Shown: positions 1-6,095 of the stretch, piece after piece
Layout of the letters: the number at the start of each line of letters is the position of its first letter
Position numbering within the stretch: position 1 is the stretch's first letter
NCBI GenBank assembly: GCA_905215765.1
Contig: CAJMRP010000024.1
Span: forward strand, 1 to 19,926
Origin: an uncultured bacterium
GTDB taxonomy: Bacteria > Actinomycetota > Coriobacteriia > Coriobacteriales > Coriobacteriaceae
DNA: 19,926 nucleotides
Reading direction: 5' to 3'
Made by a program: the position numbers and the translations under genes
Notes under the pieces: model-generated
What the model saw: only the letters and a program-made list of their open reading frames with translations
Database searches by the model: none
Told to the model about the DNA's origin: nothing

Positions 1-832
1 CGACACCCTCGGCATGGCCGTTAGCCTCTACTCGCACTTCACCTTCGAGCGCGCCGACAAGCTCACCATCACGGGCTGCCCCGAGGAGTTCCAAAACGAG
101 AATAACCTGGTCTATGTGAGCTTTGTCGATGCTCTGGCCGCGTGGGGCGAGCCGGCTTTTCCCGTTGCTATCGACATTCAGACCGACGTGCCCGTCGCCC
201 GCGGCCTGGGTTCCAGCTCCACCTGCGTCGTCGCCGGCATCATGGCTGCCGCCGCGCTGACAGGCCACACCGTCGACCGTGCCGAGCTCGTCCGCATCGC
301 CACCGAGGTCGAGGGCCATCCCGATAACGTCGCCCCCGCTATCCTGGGCGGCGCCGTCTGCTCCTTTACGCCGACCGATTCGCTCCCCCAGTGTCTGCGC
401 TACGAGGTGAGCGATCGCTTGCGTTTTATTACCGTGATTCCACCCTACGAGGTGCATACGAGCGAGGCCCGCAAGGTTGTGCCACAGGAGATTCCACTCT
501 CCACCGCCGTATGGCAAATGGGCCGCATCGCCGGCATGACGCGCGGCCTGGAGACCGGCGACCTTGACCTGATTGCCGCCGCCAACGACGACCGCATCCA
601 GGAGCCCTATCGCCGCCGCCTCATCCCCGACTACAACGCCGTGCGCGACACCTGCCTTAACGGAGGCGCCAAGACCATCTGGATCAGTGGCTCCGGCTCG
701 ACCCTCATGGCCGTGACTGACGACACCATCGTGGCAAAGTTCCTACAGGTCAAGCTGCGCGAACAGTTCCCCAAGTGCGACACGCACATTCTGACGTGCG
801 ACACCGAGGGCGCTCAAATCGAGTACCTGTAG
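1..832 (+). CDS. thrB: Homoserine kinase, 5' end missing
   Basis: Phosphorylates L-homoserine to O-phosphohomoserine in cytoplasmic threonine synthesis. The reading frame is already open at base 2 (DTLGMAV, the end of the GPGFD-LGMA block typical of ThrB), so the internal ATG at base 14 is not the true start. Compared with the usual ~300 residues, about 25 N-terminal residues lie outside the window; 276 are visible. The GHMP-kinase ATP loop GLGSSST is at visible residues ~68-74, EGHPDN follows near residue 103, and the C-terminal GHMP glycine motif is ISGSGSTL. It ends in TAG at 830-832. The next gene is convergent, and a large nested palindrome starts 21 nt after the stop. Family assignment is firm among GHMP kinases; ThrB is favoured by the N-terminal and EGHPDNVAP motifs. 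Confidence 0.9.
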   Translation, partial: DTLGMAVSLYSHFTFERADKLTITGCPEEFQNENNLVYVSFVDALAAWGEPAFPVAIDIQTDVPVARGLGSSSTCVVAGIMAAAALTGHTVDRAELVRIATEVEGHPDNVAPAILGGAVCSFTPTDSLPQCLRYEVSDRLRFITVIPPYEVHTSEARKVVPQEIPLSTAVWQMGRIAGMTRGLETGDLDLIAAANDDRIQEPYRRRLIPDYNAVRDTCLNGGAKTIWISGSGSTLMAVTDDTIVAKFLQVKLREQFPKCDTHILTCDTEGAQIEYL

Positions 833-853
833 ACATCGCCGATCGGTCTGTCC

Positions 854-982
854 GGGCCACCCGGGGGCATCCCCTTAAAAACGTCCTCGCACTTGAGGCC
901 CGCTTATCCTGCTCCTTCGGAGCTGCGGATAAGCGGGCCTCGTGCTGCGGAATGTTTTTAAGGGGATGCCCCCGGGTGGCCC
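854..982 (+). repeat. Nested long palindrome, copy 1 (3'UTR element, terminator-like core)
   Basis: Perfect 29-bp outer arms (854-882 and 954-982) enclose a 15-bp perfect inner stem (895-909 with 927-941), extended by GCAC/GTGC (889-892 with 942-945), and a small apical hairpin GCTCC-TTC-GGAGC (911-923). Between outer and inner stems lie non-identical strands AAAACGTCCTCG (left) and CTGCGGAATGTTTT (right). TCC can pair with GGA, leaving small internal loops. The same asymmetric core recurs at 11864-11990 with unrelated arms. It sits between convergent thrB and ysxC, and in this orientation it starts 21 nt after the thrB stop. The inner hairpin followed by GGAATGTTTTT resembles an intrinsic terminator, but the outer arm continues past the T-tract. 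I infer a 3'-end, terminator or REP-like element; the function is unproven. The rest of 833-1090 shows no gene. Confidence 0.85.
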
Positions 983-1090
983 TATGGCAACGTGGCTAGC
1001 GACGTCTACAGGGACCCACGCTTTGAAGGGGCGCAGGGCTGAAATTATGGCTTTTTATTGATAGGGGCTCTTGCTAGGTTGGGGCACTTA

Positions 1091-1681
1091 TTAGAGGCAG
1101 GCTTCGGCAATGCGGCGCTTGAGTTCGTCGATGCCGGTGCCGGTTTGGGAACTTGTGATGATTACGTTCTCGGCAGGGACGTTGAGCTGCTTTTTGATGG
1201 CTGCTGCCTGGCGGGCCTGTTGGGTGCGGCTGAGCTTGTCGGCCTTGGTGAGGCAGACGATAAAGTTGAACTCGTTGCCCTGCAGGTAGTCGATCATGTC
1301 ATGGTCGAGCTTACTGGGATCGTGGCGAATGTCCACCAGCGACACGACCAGGTTAAAGCTGCGCTCCGAGTCGAAAAAGTCGCCGATAAGTTCTGCCCAG
1401 CGGTCACGCTCGGCCTTGGAACGGCGGGCGAAACCGTAGCCCGGCAGGTCAACGAAGTGCACGTCGTCAGCCTCGAAGAAGTTGATGTTGCTCGTCTTGC
1501 CCGGTGTGCTCGAAACCTTGACGAGATTCTTGCGGCCAAAAAGCTTGTTCATGATCGACGACTTGCCCACGTTGGAGCGGCCGACGAAGCTCACCTCGGG
1601 GCAAGTGGACTCGGGAATCTGCGAAACCTTGCCATAGCTGGCAACGAACTTGGCAAGCTGGTAGTTAATGGAATCGGCCAT
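1091..1681 (-). CDS. ysxC: Ribosome-biogenesis GTPase YsxC/EngB
   Basis: TRAFAC-class GTPase of 196 residues, of a family needed for late 50S ribosomal-subunit assembly in the cytoplasm. All G motifs are visible: G1 GRSNVGKS at residues 34-41, the STPGKT switch at 58-63, G3 DLPGYG at 78-83, G4 TKAD at 145-148 and G5 SSQTG at 177-181. The length matches the family's ~195-200. I chose the ATG at 1679-1681 because AAGGAG lies about 5 nt upstream. A longer in-frame extension to 1810 would overlap mtnN and has no family counterpart. It follows mtnN by 38 nt on the same strand, so the two are probably co-transcribed. Confidence 0.93.
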   Translation of the reverse strand: MADSINYQLAKFVASYGKVSQIPESTCPEVSFVGRSNVGKSSIMNKLFGRKNLVKVSSTPGKTSNINFFEADDVHFVDLPGYGFARRSKAERDRWAELIGDFFDSERSFNLVVSLVDIRHDPSKLDHDMIDYLQGNEFNFIVCLTKADKLSRTQQARQAAAIKKQLNVPAENVIITSSQTGTGIDELKRRIAEACL

Positions 1682-1719
1682 GGACACTCCTTGGTCGTAG
1701 GTTCTTACAAAAAAGCGCG

Positions 1720-2460
1720 CTAATAGATAGCAGCGATACGGCGAACGATATCGAGCGTAATGCCACTCGCGGTGCGGGCATACTCGAACAGGTCGAACTC
1801 GCGGTCGCAAATCGCATCGTACGCCTCGTCACAATTATCGCTGATAGCGCGCAGCACCAGGCAATCGACACCATTTTTGGTTGCGACGTGGGCAATTGCC
1901 GCGCCCTCCATGCCGACACAATCGGCATGCGTCGCCTCGATAGCGTCGTTGCGCATGGCGGCGCCCGTCACAAAGCGGTTACCCGTGGCAATCGTGCCGA
2001 CCAGGAACTGCTTTGCGCCCTCGTTCGAAGCTGCTGCATTTGTCGAAGTATCAACAAACCCACGCTCAGCAAGCACATCGGCAGCAATATCGACCAGCGC
2101 AGGCGTCGAGCCAAACTCCTCGAGCCCCGGTGCAGACTCGGCGATAAGCGCGGTATCGGTATCCAGATAGCGCAGGCGTTTGCCGATGACCACGTCGTCG
2201 ATATGGAGCTTGGGGTTCAAACCGCCCGCAATGCCCGAAAACACAACAGCCTGCGGAGCATACTTGCTAATGAGGTGCTGTGTTGCGGCGGCGGCATTCA
2301 CCGTGCCCATACCCGCCGTTGTGGCAACGATCATCAGGCCGTCGAGCTCACCGCTCACAACGGTCAAGCCTGCCTCCTGTGTCTCGCAAACGTCGCTCAG
2401 CTCTTCCTTAATCTGCATGATCTCTTTTTCGAGTGCACCGATAATCGCGATGGTAGCCAT
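1720..2460 (-). CDS. mtnN: 5'-methylthioadenosine/S-adenosylhomocysteine nucleosidase
   Basis: Cleaves the glycosidic bond of methylthioadenosine, S-adenosylhomocysteine and 5'-deoxyadenosine to release adenine, in SAM recycling. The product is 246 residues of the PNP/UDP phosphorylase fold. Visible landmarks: N-terminal IAIIGALEKEI (catalytic Glu near residue 13), FSGIAGG at 74-80, VGMEGAAIAHV with the ribose-binding Met-Glu at 184-185, and RAISDN with the catalytic Asp at 208. I start at the ATG at 2458-2460, which matches the family N terminus and has GGGGAA just upstream. A TTG four codons earlier is the alternative. Removing 5'-deoxyadenosine would also suit a genome with radical-SAM enzymes such as PflA; that link is inference. 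Confidence 0.93.
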   Translation of the reverse strand: MATIAIIGALEKEIMQIKEELSDVCETQEAGLTVVSGELDGLMIVATTAGMGTVNAAAATQHLISKYAPQAVVFSGIAGGLNPKLHIDDVVIGKRLRYLDTDTALIAESAPGLEEFGSTPALVDIAADVLAERGFVDTSTNAAASNEGAKQFLVGTIATGNRFVTGAAMRNDAIEATHADCVGMEGAAIAHVATKNGVDCLVLRAISDNCDEAYDAICDREFDLFEYARTASGITLDIVRRIAAIY

Positions 2461-2514
2461 GCCATTCCCCAAACCTATACGAAATTCTCAACCACGGTAT
2501 GGTACCAGCATTTT

Positions 2515-2531
2515 GTTTGACCTCGTCAAAC
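2515..2531. promoter_or_regulatory. Perfect palindrome before mtnN, possible operator
   Basis: GTTTGAC-CTC-GTCAAAC is a 7-bp perfect inverted repeat in the 78-bp gap between the hydrolase stop and mtnN. On the minus strand one arm contains TTGACG, which could be a -35 box for mtnN, with TACCAT about 19 bp downstream. No U-tract follows, so it is not an intrinsic terminator. It could equally be a chance palindrome. Confidence 0.35.
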
Positions 2532-2538
2532 GAACACG

Positions 2539-3627
2539 CTAGGCCAGTGCAGCTCGCGTATCAAACAGAGCCTTTGCAATCGCAGCCGTAACCTCGCTCG
2601 AGCGGTCGCTCCACGGCATCGATGTCATGACGCTCATGACATAGGTACGGCCATTGATGTCGATAAGGCCCGCATCGCATGTCGAATAGCAACCATCCTC
2701 GCTAATCCAGCCTGCCTTGTTGCGCACCAAGGCTTGGTCGTCCGCAATGCCATCACGGATAAATGAGCGCGATGTTGATGACAGCAGTTCAGATAACCAC
2801 TGGGAGGTCTCACTGCCCCTGCTCAAATACTCACTCATCTCGCGCCACAACTTGGCCGAGGTGCGCGGGCAATAAGTGGGAAAATCACTCATCGGATCGA
2901 GCGCGGTATCGTAATCGATGCCAAGACCGACAATCCAATCCTCGTAACCGACACGGTCAAACGCCGCGCGCAACGCGATAAACGAGTCGTTATCCGAATT
3001 AACGACCGCGGCCTCGATTAGGTCGCGCACCGTCTGCCAGCCCATGTTATAGCCACCATAGGTGCCAAGGGAATCATCGAGTGAGACCTGGCCCGTCTCG
3101 ACCAGAGATTCGCAGATGTACAACGCATAGAGTGCCTTGTAGCTACTCGCGCCGTAAACCTCGACATCGGCGTTATACGTCACGCCCTTGCCGCTCGACA
3201 AATCGTAAAACACCACGCCCACATCGCCCAATTCCTGGGCCTGATCAAGGGCATCTTGGAGTGCGGCGAGGCTCTCATCCTCCAGGGCGGGGATCTGGTC
3301 ATCAACCAATGAGAAGGTCTGCACGGTATCGCCTGAGGGAATATCGTTAAAGTCCGCCTTCGAAAGCCTCGTCTTAAGGCTCGCTGTCGACAGGGTTTGA
3401 CTTGCGGTGGCTTTAGATTCAGAGACCTTTTTGTTTTGCGTCTGTACCGTTGACGCATCTGAGTGTGCCATTCGCTCCGACGCGTAGGTTTTGGCGGTAA
3501 TTCCGAGGATAATAACCGCCAACGTTAGCATCCCAACGGCGGCAATCTTCGTCACGCGGGTGCGAACGTCAGCGAGGCCACGCGAAGGCGTGCCCTTCGT
3601 CTCATATCTGCTGCCATGCTGCGGCAC
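2539..3627 (-). CDS. Membrane-anchored class A beta-lactamase-like serine hydrolase
   Basis: A 362-residue protein. Residues 1-28 are a short basic cytoplasmic tail, ~29-47 form one hydrophobic membrane anchor, and ~50-115 are a Ser/Thr/Lys-rich linker. A penicillin-recognising hydrolase domain follows. The family triad is present: SSYK (SxxK, nucleophile Ser161 and Lys164), SDN at 211-213, and KAG at 304-306 in place of KTG/KSG. The omega-loop ExxLN that carries the deacylating Glu of true class A beta-lactamases is not seen in the expected segment, which reads PMSDFPTYCPRTS. A drug-hydrolysing role is therefore doubtful, and a peptidoglycan-related or acyl-enzyme role is possible. The start is GTG at 3625-3627 with a weak purine-rich stretch upstream, so it is uncertain. 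It lies 78 nt upstream of mtnN on the same strand. Confidence 0.8.
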   Translation of the reverse strand: MPQHGSRYETKGTPSRGLADVRTRVTKIAAVGMLTLAVIILGITAKTYASERMAHSDASTVQTQNKKVSESKATASQTLSTASLKTRLSKADFNDIPSGDTVQTFSLVDDQIPALEDESLAALQDALDQAQELGDVGVVFYDLSSGKGVTYNADVEVYGASSYKALYALYICESLVETGQVSLDDSLGTYGGYNMGWQTVRDLIEAAVVNSDNDSFIALRAAFDRVGYEDWIVGLGIDYDTALDPMSDFPTYCPRTSAKLWREMSEYLSRGSETSQWLSELLSSTSRSFIRDGIADDQALVRNKAGWISEDGCYSTCDAGLIDINGRTYVMSVMTSMPWSDRSSEVTAAIAKALFDTRAALA

Positions 3628-3815
3628 ATACTCGTCCCGCGATGCGTTGTTTCACACGTGGTCTCCTGACTGCTACCGTTTATATACGAGCAGCATAATA
3701 CCGAGCAGGCATTTCTTTCCAAAGATATTCAGCGGCGTTTAAGGTGTCTTTAAAGAAACCACGAGCGTATTTATCCAAATGGCACGATTCTGTTGCGCAT
3801 CTCTGTCCATAACGC
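3628..3815. other. Non-coding stretch upstream of the hydrolase
   Basis: This is the hydrolase-proximal part of a 345-bp gene-free gap. It is AT-richer than its surroundings (for example TTTATATACG around 3680 and AAGATATTC near 3721) and probably holds the minus-strand promoter of the hydrolase gene. I cannot identify a convincing -35/-10 pair. The remainder of the gap is filled by the two hairpins described separately. Confidence 0.4.
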
Positions 3816-3882
3816 AGTTGCGGTGAAATAGTTCCTGTTTGGGCGGCATAAGCCGAAAAACAAGAACTATTCCACCGCAACT
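3816..3882. repeat. Long imperfect hairpin, 19-bp arms
   Basis: AGTTGCGGTGAAATAGTTC (3816-3834) pairs with GAACTATTCCACCGCAACT (3864-3882) with one mismatch that becomes a G-U pair in minus-strand RNA. Pairing continues inward through GTTT/AAAC to a CGGC-GCCG apical stem. An A-run (T-run on the minus strand) lies inside one arm. It is downstream of pflA on the minus strand and upstream of the hydrolase gene. It could be a terminator, a transcript-stabilising element or a small palindromic repeat; nothing in the sequence decides between these. Confidence 0.7.
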
Positions 3883-3911
3883 TGACGGGGCTCTTTAGCA
3901 ATCAACTTGGT

Positions 3912-3960
3912 GCCCAGGGGCACTCATTTAAGTCTGTCCCCAATGAGTGCCCTTGGGGGC
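3912..3960. repeat. REP-like palindrome just after pflA
   Basis: An 11-bp perfect core GGGCACTCATT / AATGAGTGCCC extends through a G-U and an A-T pair and CCC/GGG to about 16 bp (3913-3928 with 3942-3957). The 13-nt loop TAAGTCTGTCCCC is conspicuous. On the minus strand it reads GGGGACAGACTTA, which resembles, from memory, sequences in REP-type palindromes linked to REP-associated transposases. No transposase gene lies in the window. It starts 12 nt after the pflA stop, so it may also end pflA mRNA, although no U-tract follows. Confidence 0.65.
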
Positions 3961-3972
3961 GAAAATGGCTTG

Positions 3973-4791
3973 CTAGCCGATGGCGTTTTTGAGTTCCGCA
4001 CGGCGCTTTTTCATACCGGCCATAACGGCATTGCGCAGCTCGGGCATGCGCGCGGTATCCATCTGAGGTACGCCCTCAAGCTTATAGGGAATGCCCAGTT
4101 GCTCGTACTTGACGACACCCATCGTATGATACGGCAGCATTTCCAGGCCCACCACGTTGTGCCATGGAGCGATGAGGCGACCGAGCTTCTCGCACTCCTC
4201 CACCGTGTCGGTAATGCCCGGCACCACCACGTGGCGGATAACGACCTTGATCTTGCGACGTGCAAGTTCATCGCCGAACGCTAAGATGCGTGCGGGATCG
4301 CAACCGGTCAGCTTTTTATGCTCGACCGGGTCGGCATGCTTAATATCGAGCAGCACCATGTCGGTCTCGTTGAGCACGGCATCGAACTTCTCGGGGTGGT
4401 TGGGGTCAAATGCATAGCCACAGCTATCTAGGCAGGTATGTACACGGCCATCGGGGTTGTTATGCATAGCACGAAACAGATCGGCCAAAAACTCGGGCTG
4501 CAGGAGCGGCTCGCCGCCGGACACCGTAATGCCACCGCTGCGATAGAACTCGTGGTTACTCTGGAACTCATCCATCAGGTGTTCGACGGTCACCATGGTG
4601 CCGCCGTTGACCGACCAGGTATCGGGATTGTGGCAATACGCGCAGCGCATGGGACAGCCCTGAACAAACACCACAAAGCGGATGCCGGGTCCGTCGACCG
4701 TTCCCATCGTCTCGATCGAATGCACGCGGCCAAGGGCAAACGCAGAGTCCTCGGGACGAGCGTCCACACCCTCAAGCGTCATTTCTGCCAT
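3973..4791 (-). CDS. pflA: Pyruvate formate-lyase activating enzyme (radical SAM)
   Basis: Radical-SAM activase that abstracts hydrogen from the conserved Gly of pyruvate formate-lyase to install the glycyl radical under anaerobic conditions. The product is 272 residues. The N terminus GRVHSIETMGTVDGPGIRFV is diagnostic for PflA, and the [4Fe-4S] motif CPMRCAYC places cysteines at 46, 50 and 53. SGGEPLLQ is the SAM-binding GGE motif, and VIRHVVVPGITD is a conserved core segment. I chose the ATG at 4789-4791; AAGGAGAGG lies about 13 nt upstream, rather far. A TTG ten codons earlier would swallow that site. The target here is presumably the separately encoded radical domain at 12014-12265, 7 kb away; pflA is usually adjacent to pflB. 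Confidence 0.95.
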   Translation of the reverse strand: MAEMTLEGVDARPEDSAFALGRVHSIETMGTVDGPGIRFVVFVQGCPMRCAYCHNPDTWSVNGGTMVTVEHLMDEFQSNHEFYRSGGITVSGGEPLLQPEFLADLFRAMHNNPDGRVHTCLDSCGYAFDPNHPEKFDAVLNETDMVLLDIKHADPVEHKKLTGCDPARILAFGDELARRKIKVVIRHVVVPGITDTVEECEKLGRLIAPWHNVVGLEMLPYHTMGVVKYEQLGIPYKLEGVPQMDTARMPELRNAVMAGMKKRRAELKNAIG

Positions 4792-4841
4792 TCGCGCTAC
4801 CTTGCCTCTCCTTGGATGCAACCAATTAAAATGCCAGAGTC

Positions 4842-4870
4842 ATTCTAGCCCATGCGTTTGCGTTTAAACG
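4842..4870 (-). promoter_or_regulatory. Candidate pflA promoter with CGTTTAAACG palindrome
   Basis: On the minus strand a TAGAAT -10-like hexamer (4842-4847) lies about 50 nt upstream of the pflA ATG. A perfect 10-bp palindrome CGTTTAAACG (4861-4870) lies 13 bp further upstream, where a -35 box or activator site would be. No good TTGACA match is present, which would fit an activator-dependent promoter. This is inference. Confidence 0.35.
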
Positions 4871-4901
4871 TCTCGGACTAGAACGGCACGTTTTAATCTA
4901 T

Positions 4902-4923
4902 CCCCCATCACCATGGCTGGGGG
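4902..4923 (-). other. GC-rich stem-loop downstream of degV
   Basis: CCCCCA (4902-4907) pairs with TGGGGG (4918-4923) around a 10-nt loop, about 43 nt past the degV stop on the minus strand. The tail reads GATAGATTAAAA rather than a run of T, so a classical intrinsic terminator is not supported. Confidence 0.35.
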
Positions 4924-4965
4924 CTACGTCGAGATGTCAGGCTGAAGAACGCTCGCCTGCGGCCT

Positions 4966-5820
4966 TTACGCCTTAAGCGTGAGCACCGCACCGAAGGCGG
5001 TCGGGCCGCAATGGCTCGAGATGACGCCGCCGACCTGAGTCCAGGTAACGTCCTTAAAGCCCAGATCATGCGCATAGACCTCCATGTCATCGCGCAGCTC
5101 CTGGGAAAGGCCCACCGAATACGCCAGGCCAATGTGCGAGTAGTCAATCTCGCCCTTCGCAACCATGTGGTCAATAAAGGCGCGGGCGCACTTGAGCATA
5201 GAGCCGCGGAACTTCTTGGTCGCCACGAACTTGCCGCCCGTCACCTCAATGCAGGGCTTAATCTTGAGCAGATGGGCGCCAAGGAATGCGACGTTGGACA
5301 AGCGACCGCCCGCCTTAAGAAAGGCAAGATCGGTAGGAACAAAGCCCAGCAGCACGCGGTCCATGACGGAATTCGTAAATGCAAAGATCTCGTCGACGGT
5401 GGCATCGGGGTGAGCCTCGATGTATTTGGCGGTCTCGACGACAACGAGCGACTGGCCTACCGAGACAAAGCGCGTGTCCATAGAGAACACGTAGTCGCGA
5501 CCCTTGGCGGCGATCTTCGATGATTGATGCGAGCAGGTCGTGGCCTCGGAATACGCGAGATGCAGAATAGTCGCATCGGGCTGCTCAGCGTGAATGCGGT
5601 CGTACACGTGAGCAAAATCCGCAGGCGCGCAGCCGCTGGTCTTGGGCATCACGCCAAACTCGTTGCAGCGCGAATAAATCTCGAGCGGATCGATCGAGCC
5701 GTCCTCGACGGTCTCGTCACCAATCGTGACATGCATGGGCACGCGCACGATGCCGTAGCGCTCGCAGAGCTCCGGCGTCACATCCGACCCAGACTCAACC
5801 ACGATTACGTACTTGCCCAT
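4966..5820 (-). CDS. DegV-family fatty-acid-binding protein
   Basis: A 284-residue DegV/FakB protein. Characterised members bind a single fatty acid and present it to the kinase FakA for acyl-phosphate formation at the membrane. Visible features: N-terminal VIVVESGSDVTPEL (the SxSD motif contacting the carboxylate); PKTSGCAPADF; the two-domain linker region PTDLAFLKAGGRLSNVAFLGAHLLKIKPCIEV, a family hallmark; and a C-terminal GGVISSHCGPTAFG block, where His-Cys-Gly-Pro matches the usual HxGPG-like site. The start ATG 5818-5820 fits the family N terminus, but its SD is weak (GAGATGGG about 13 nt upstream). An in-frame ATG at 5842-5844 is possible. No fakA is in the window, so the fatty-acid role is by family only. 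Confidence 0.88.
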   Translation of the reverse strand: MGKYVIVVESGSDVTPELCERYGIVRVPMHVTIGDETVEDGSIDPLEIYSRCNEFGVMPKTSGCAPADFAHVYDRIHAEQPDATILHLAYSEATTCSHQSSKIAAKGRDYVFSMDTRFVSVGQSLVVVETAKYIEAHPDATVDEIFAFTNSVMDRVLLGFVPTDLAFLKAGGRLSNVAFLGAHLLKIKPCIEVTGGKFVATKKFRGSMLKCARAFIDHMVAKGEIDYSHIGLAYSVGLSQELRDDMEVYAHDLGFKDVTWTQVGGVISSHCGPTAFGAVLTLKA

Positions 5821-5905
5821 TATTATCACGACCCATCTCGACATTGGCTTTTCAATACATGGCACGCGCCGCCGCACTGTTGCACAACGGCGTCCAAGCG
5901 CCAAA

Positions 5906-5943
5906 GAGACGCCGCCCTTGCACACAACAAAGGACAGCGTCTC
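5906..5943 (-). other. Stable stem-loop in the degV leader / sucrose-operon trailer
   Basis: GAGACGCCGCCCTT (5906-5919) pairs over 14 bp with AAGGACAGCGTCTC (5930-5943), all Watson-Crick or G-U in RNA, around a 10-nt loop. On the minus strand it lies about 150 nt after the scrB stop and 86 nt before the degV start. It is followed by TTTGGCGC and then by a smaller GGCG/CGCC hairpin and GTTGTGCAAC. It may be a weak terminator of the sucrose operon or a structured degV leader. The rest of 5821-6095 holds no gene I can support. Confidence 0.55.
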
Positions 5944-6095
5944 CCTGGAAAACTCCGTGCTTATCTAGGATTCCACACGGTTTATTAAGGAGGGTTACTT
6001 ATTCCGCAAACGGTCGCTATATGCGGTAAGCGGTAGTTGGCCGCGACAACTGCGACACATTCCGTCCAGCAAATCCAATCGTGCTCCACGCACGG

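Noticed and set aside
854..982. Outer arms as terminal inverted repeats of an insertion sequence
   Set aside because: Only about 70 bp lie between the arms, no coding capacity or target duplication is visible, and the other copy has entirely different arms, unlike IS ends.
1682..1810. N-terminal extension of YsxC to an in-frame start at 1810
   Set aside because: It would overlap mtnN, has an Arg-rich sequence unlike the family, and bypasses the AAGGAG site directly before the ATG at 1681.
3912..3960. The paired hairpins near 3816-3960 as a short CRISPR array
   Set aside because: The two palindromes differ in sequence, there is no regular repeat-spacer spacing, and no cas gene is present.
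5987..5994. AAGGAGGG on the plus strand, an ideal ribosome binding site
   Set aside because: No ATG, GTG or TTG follows at a usable distance with an open frame; the first ATG gives only a two-codon frame.
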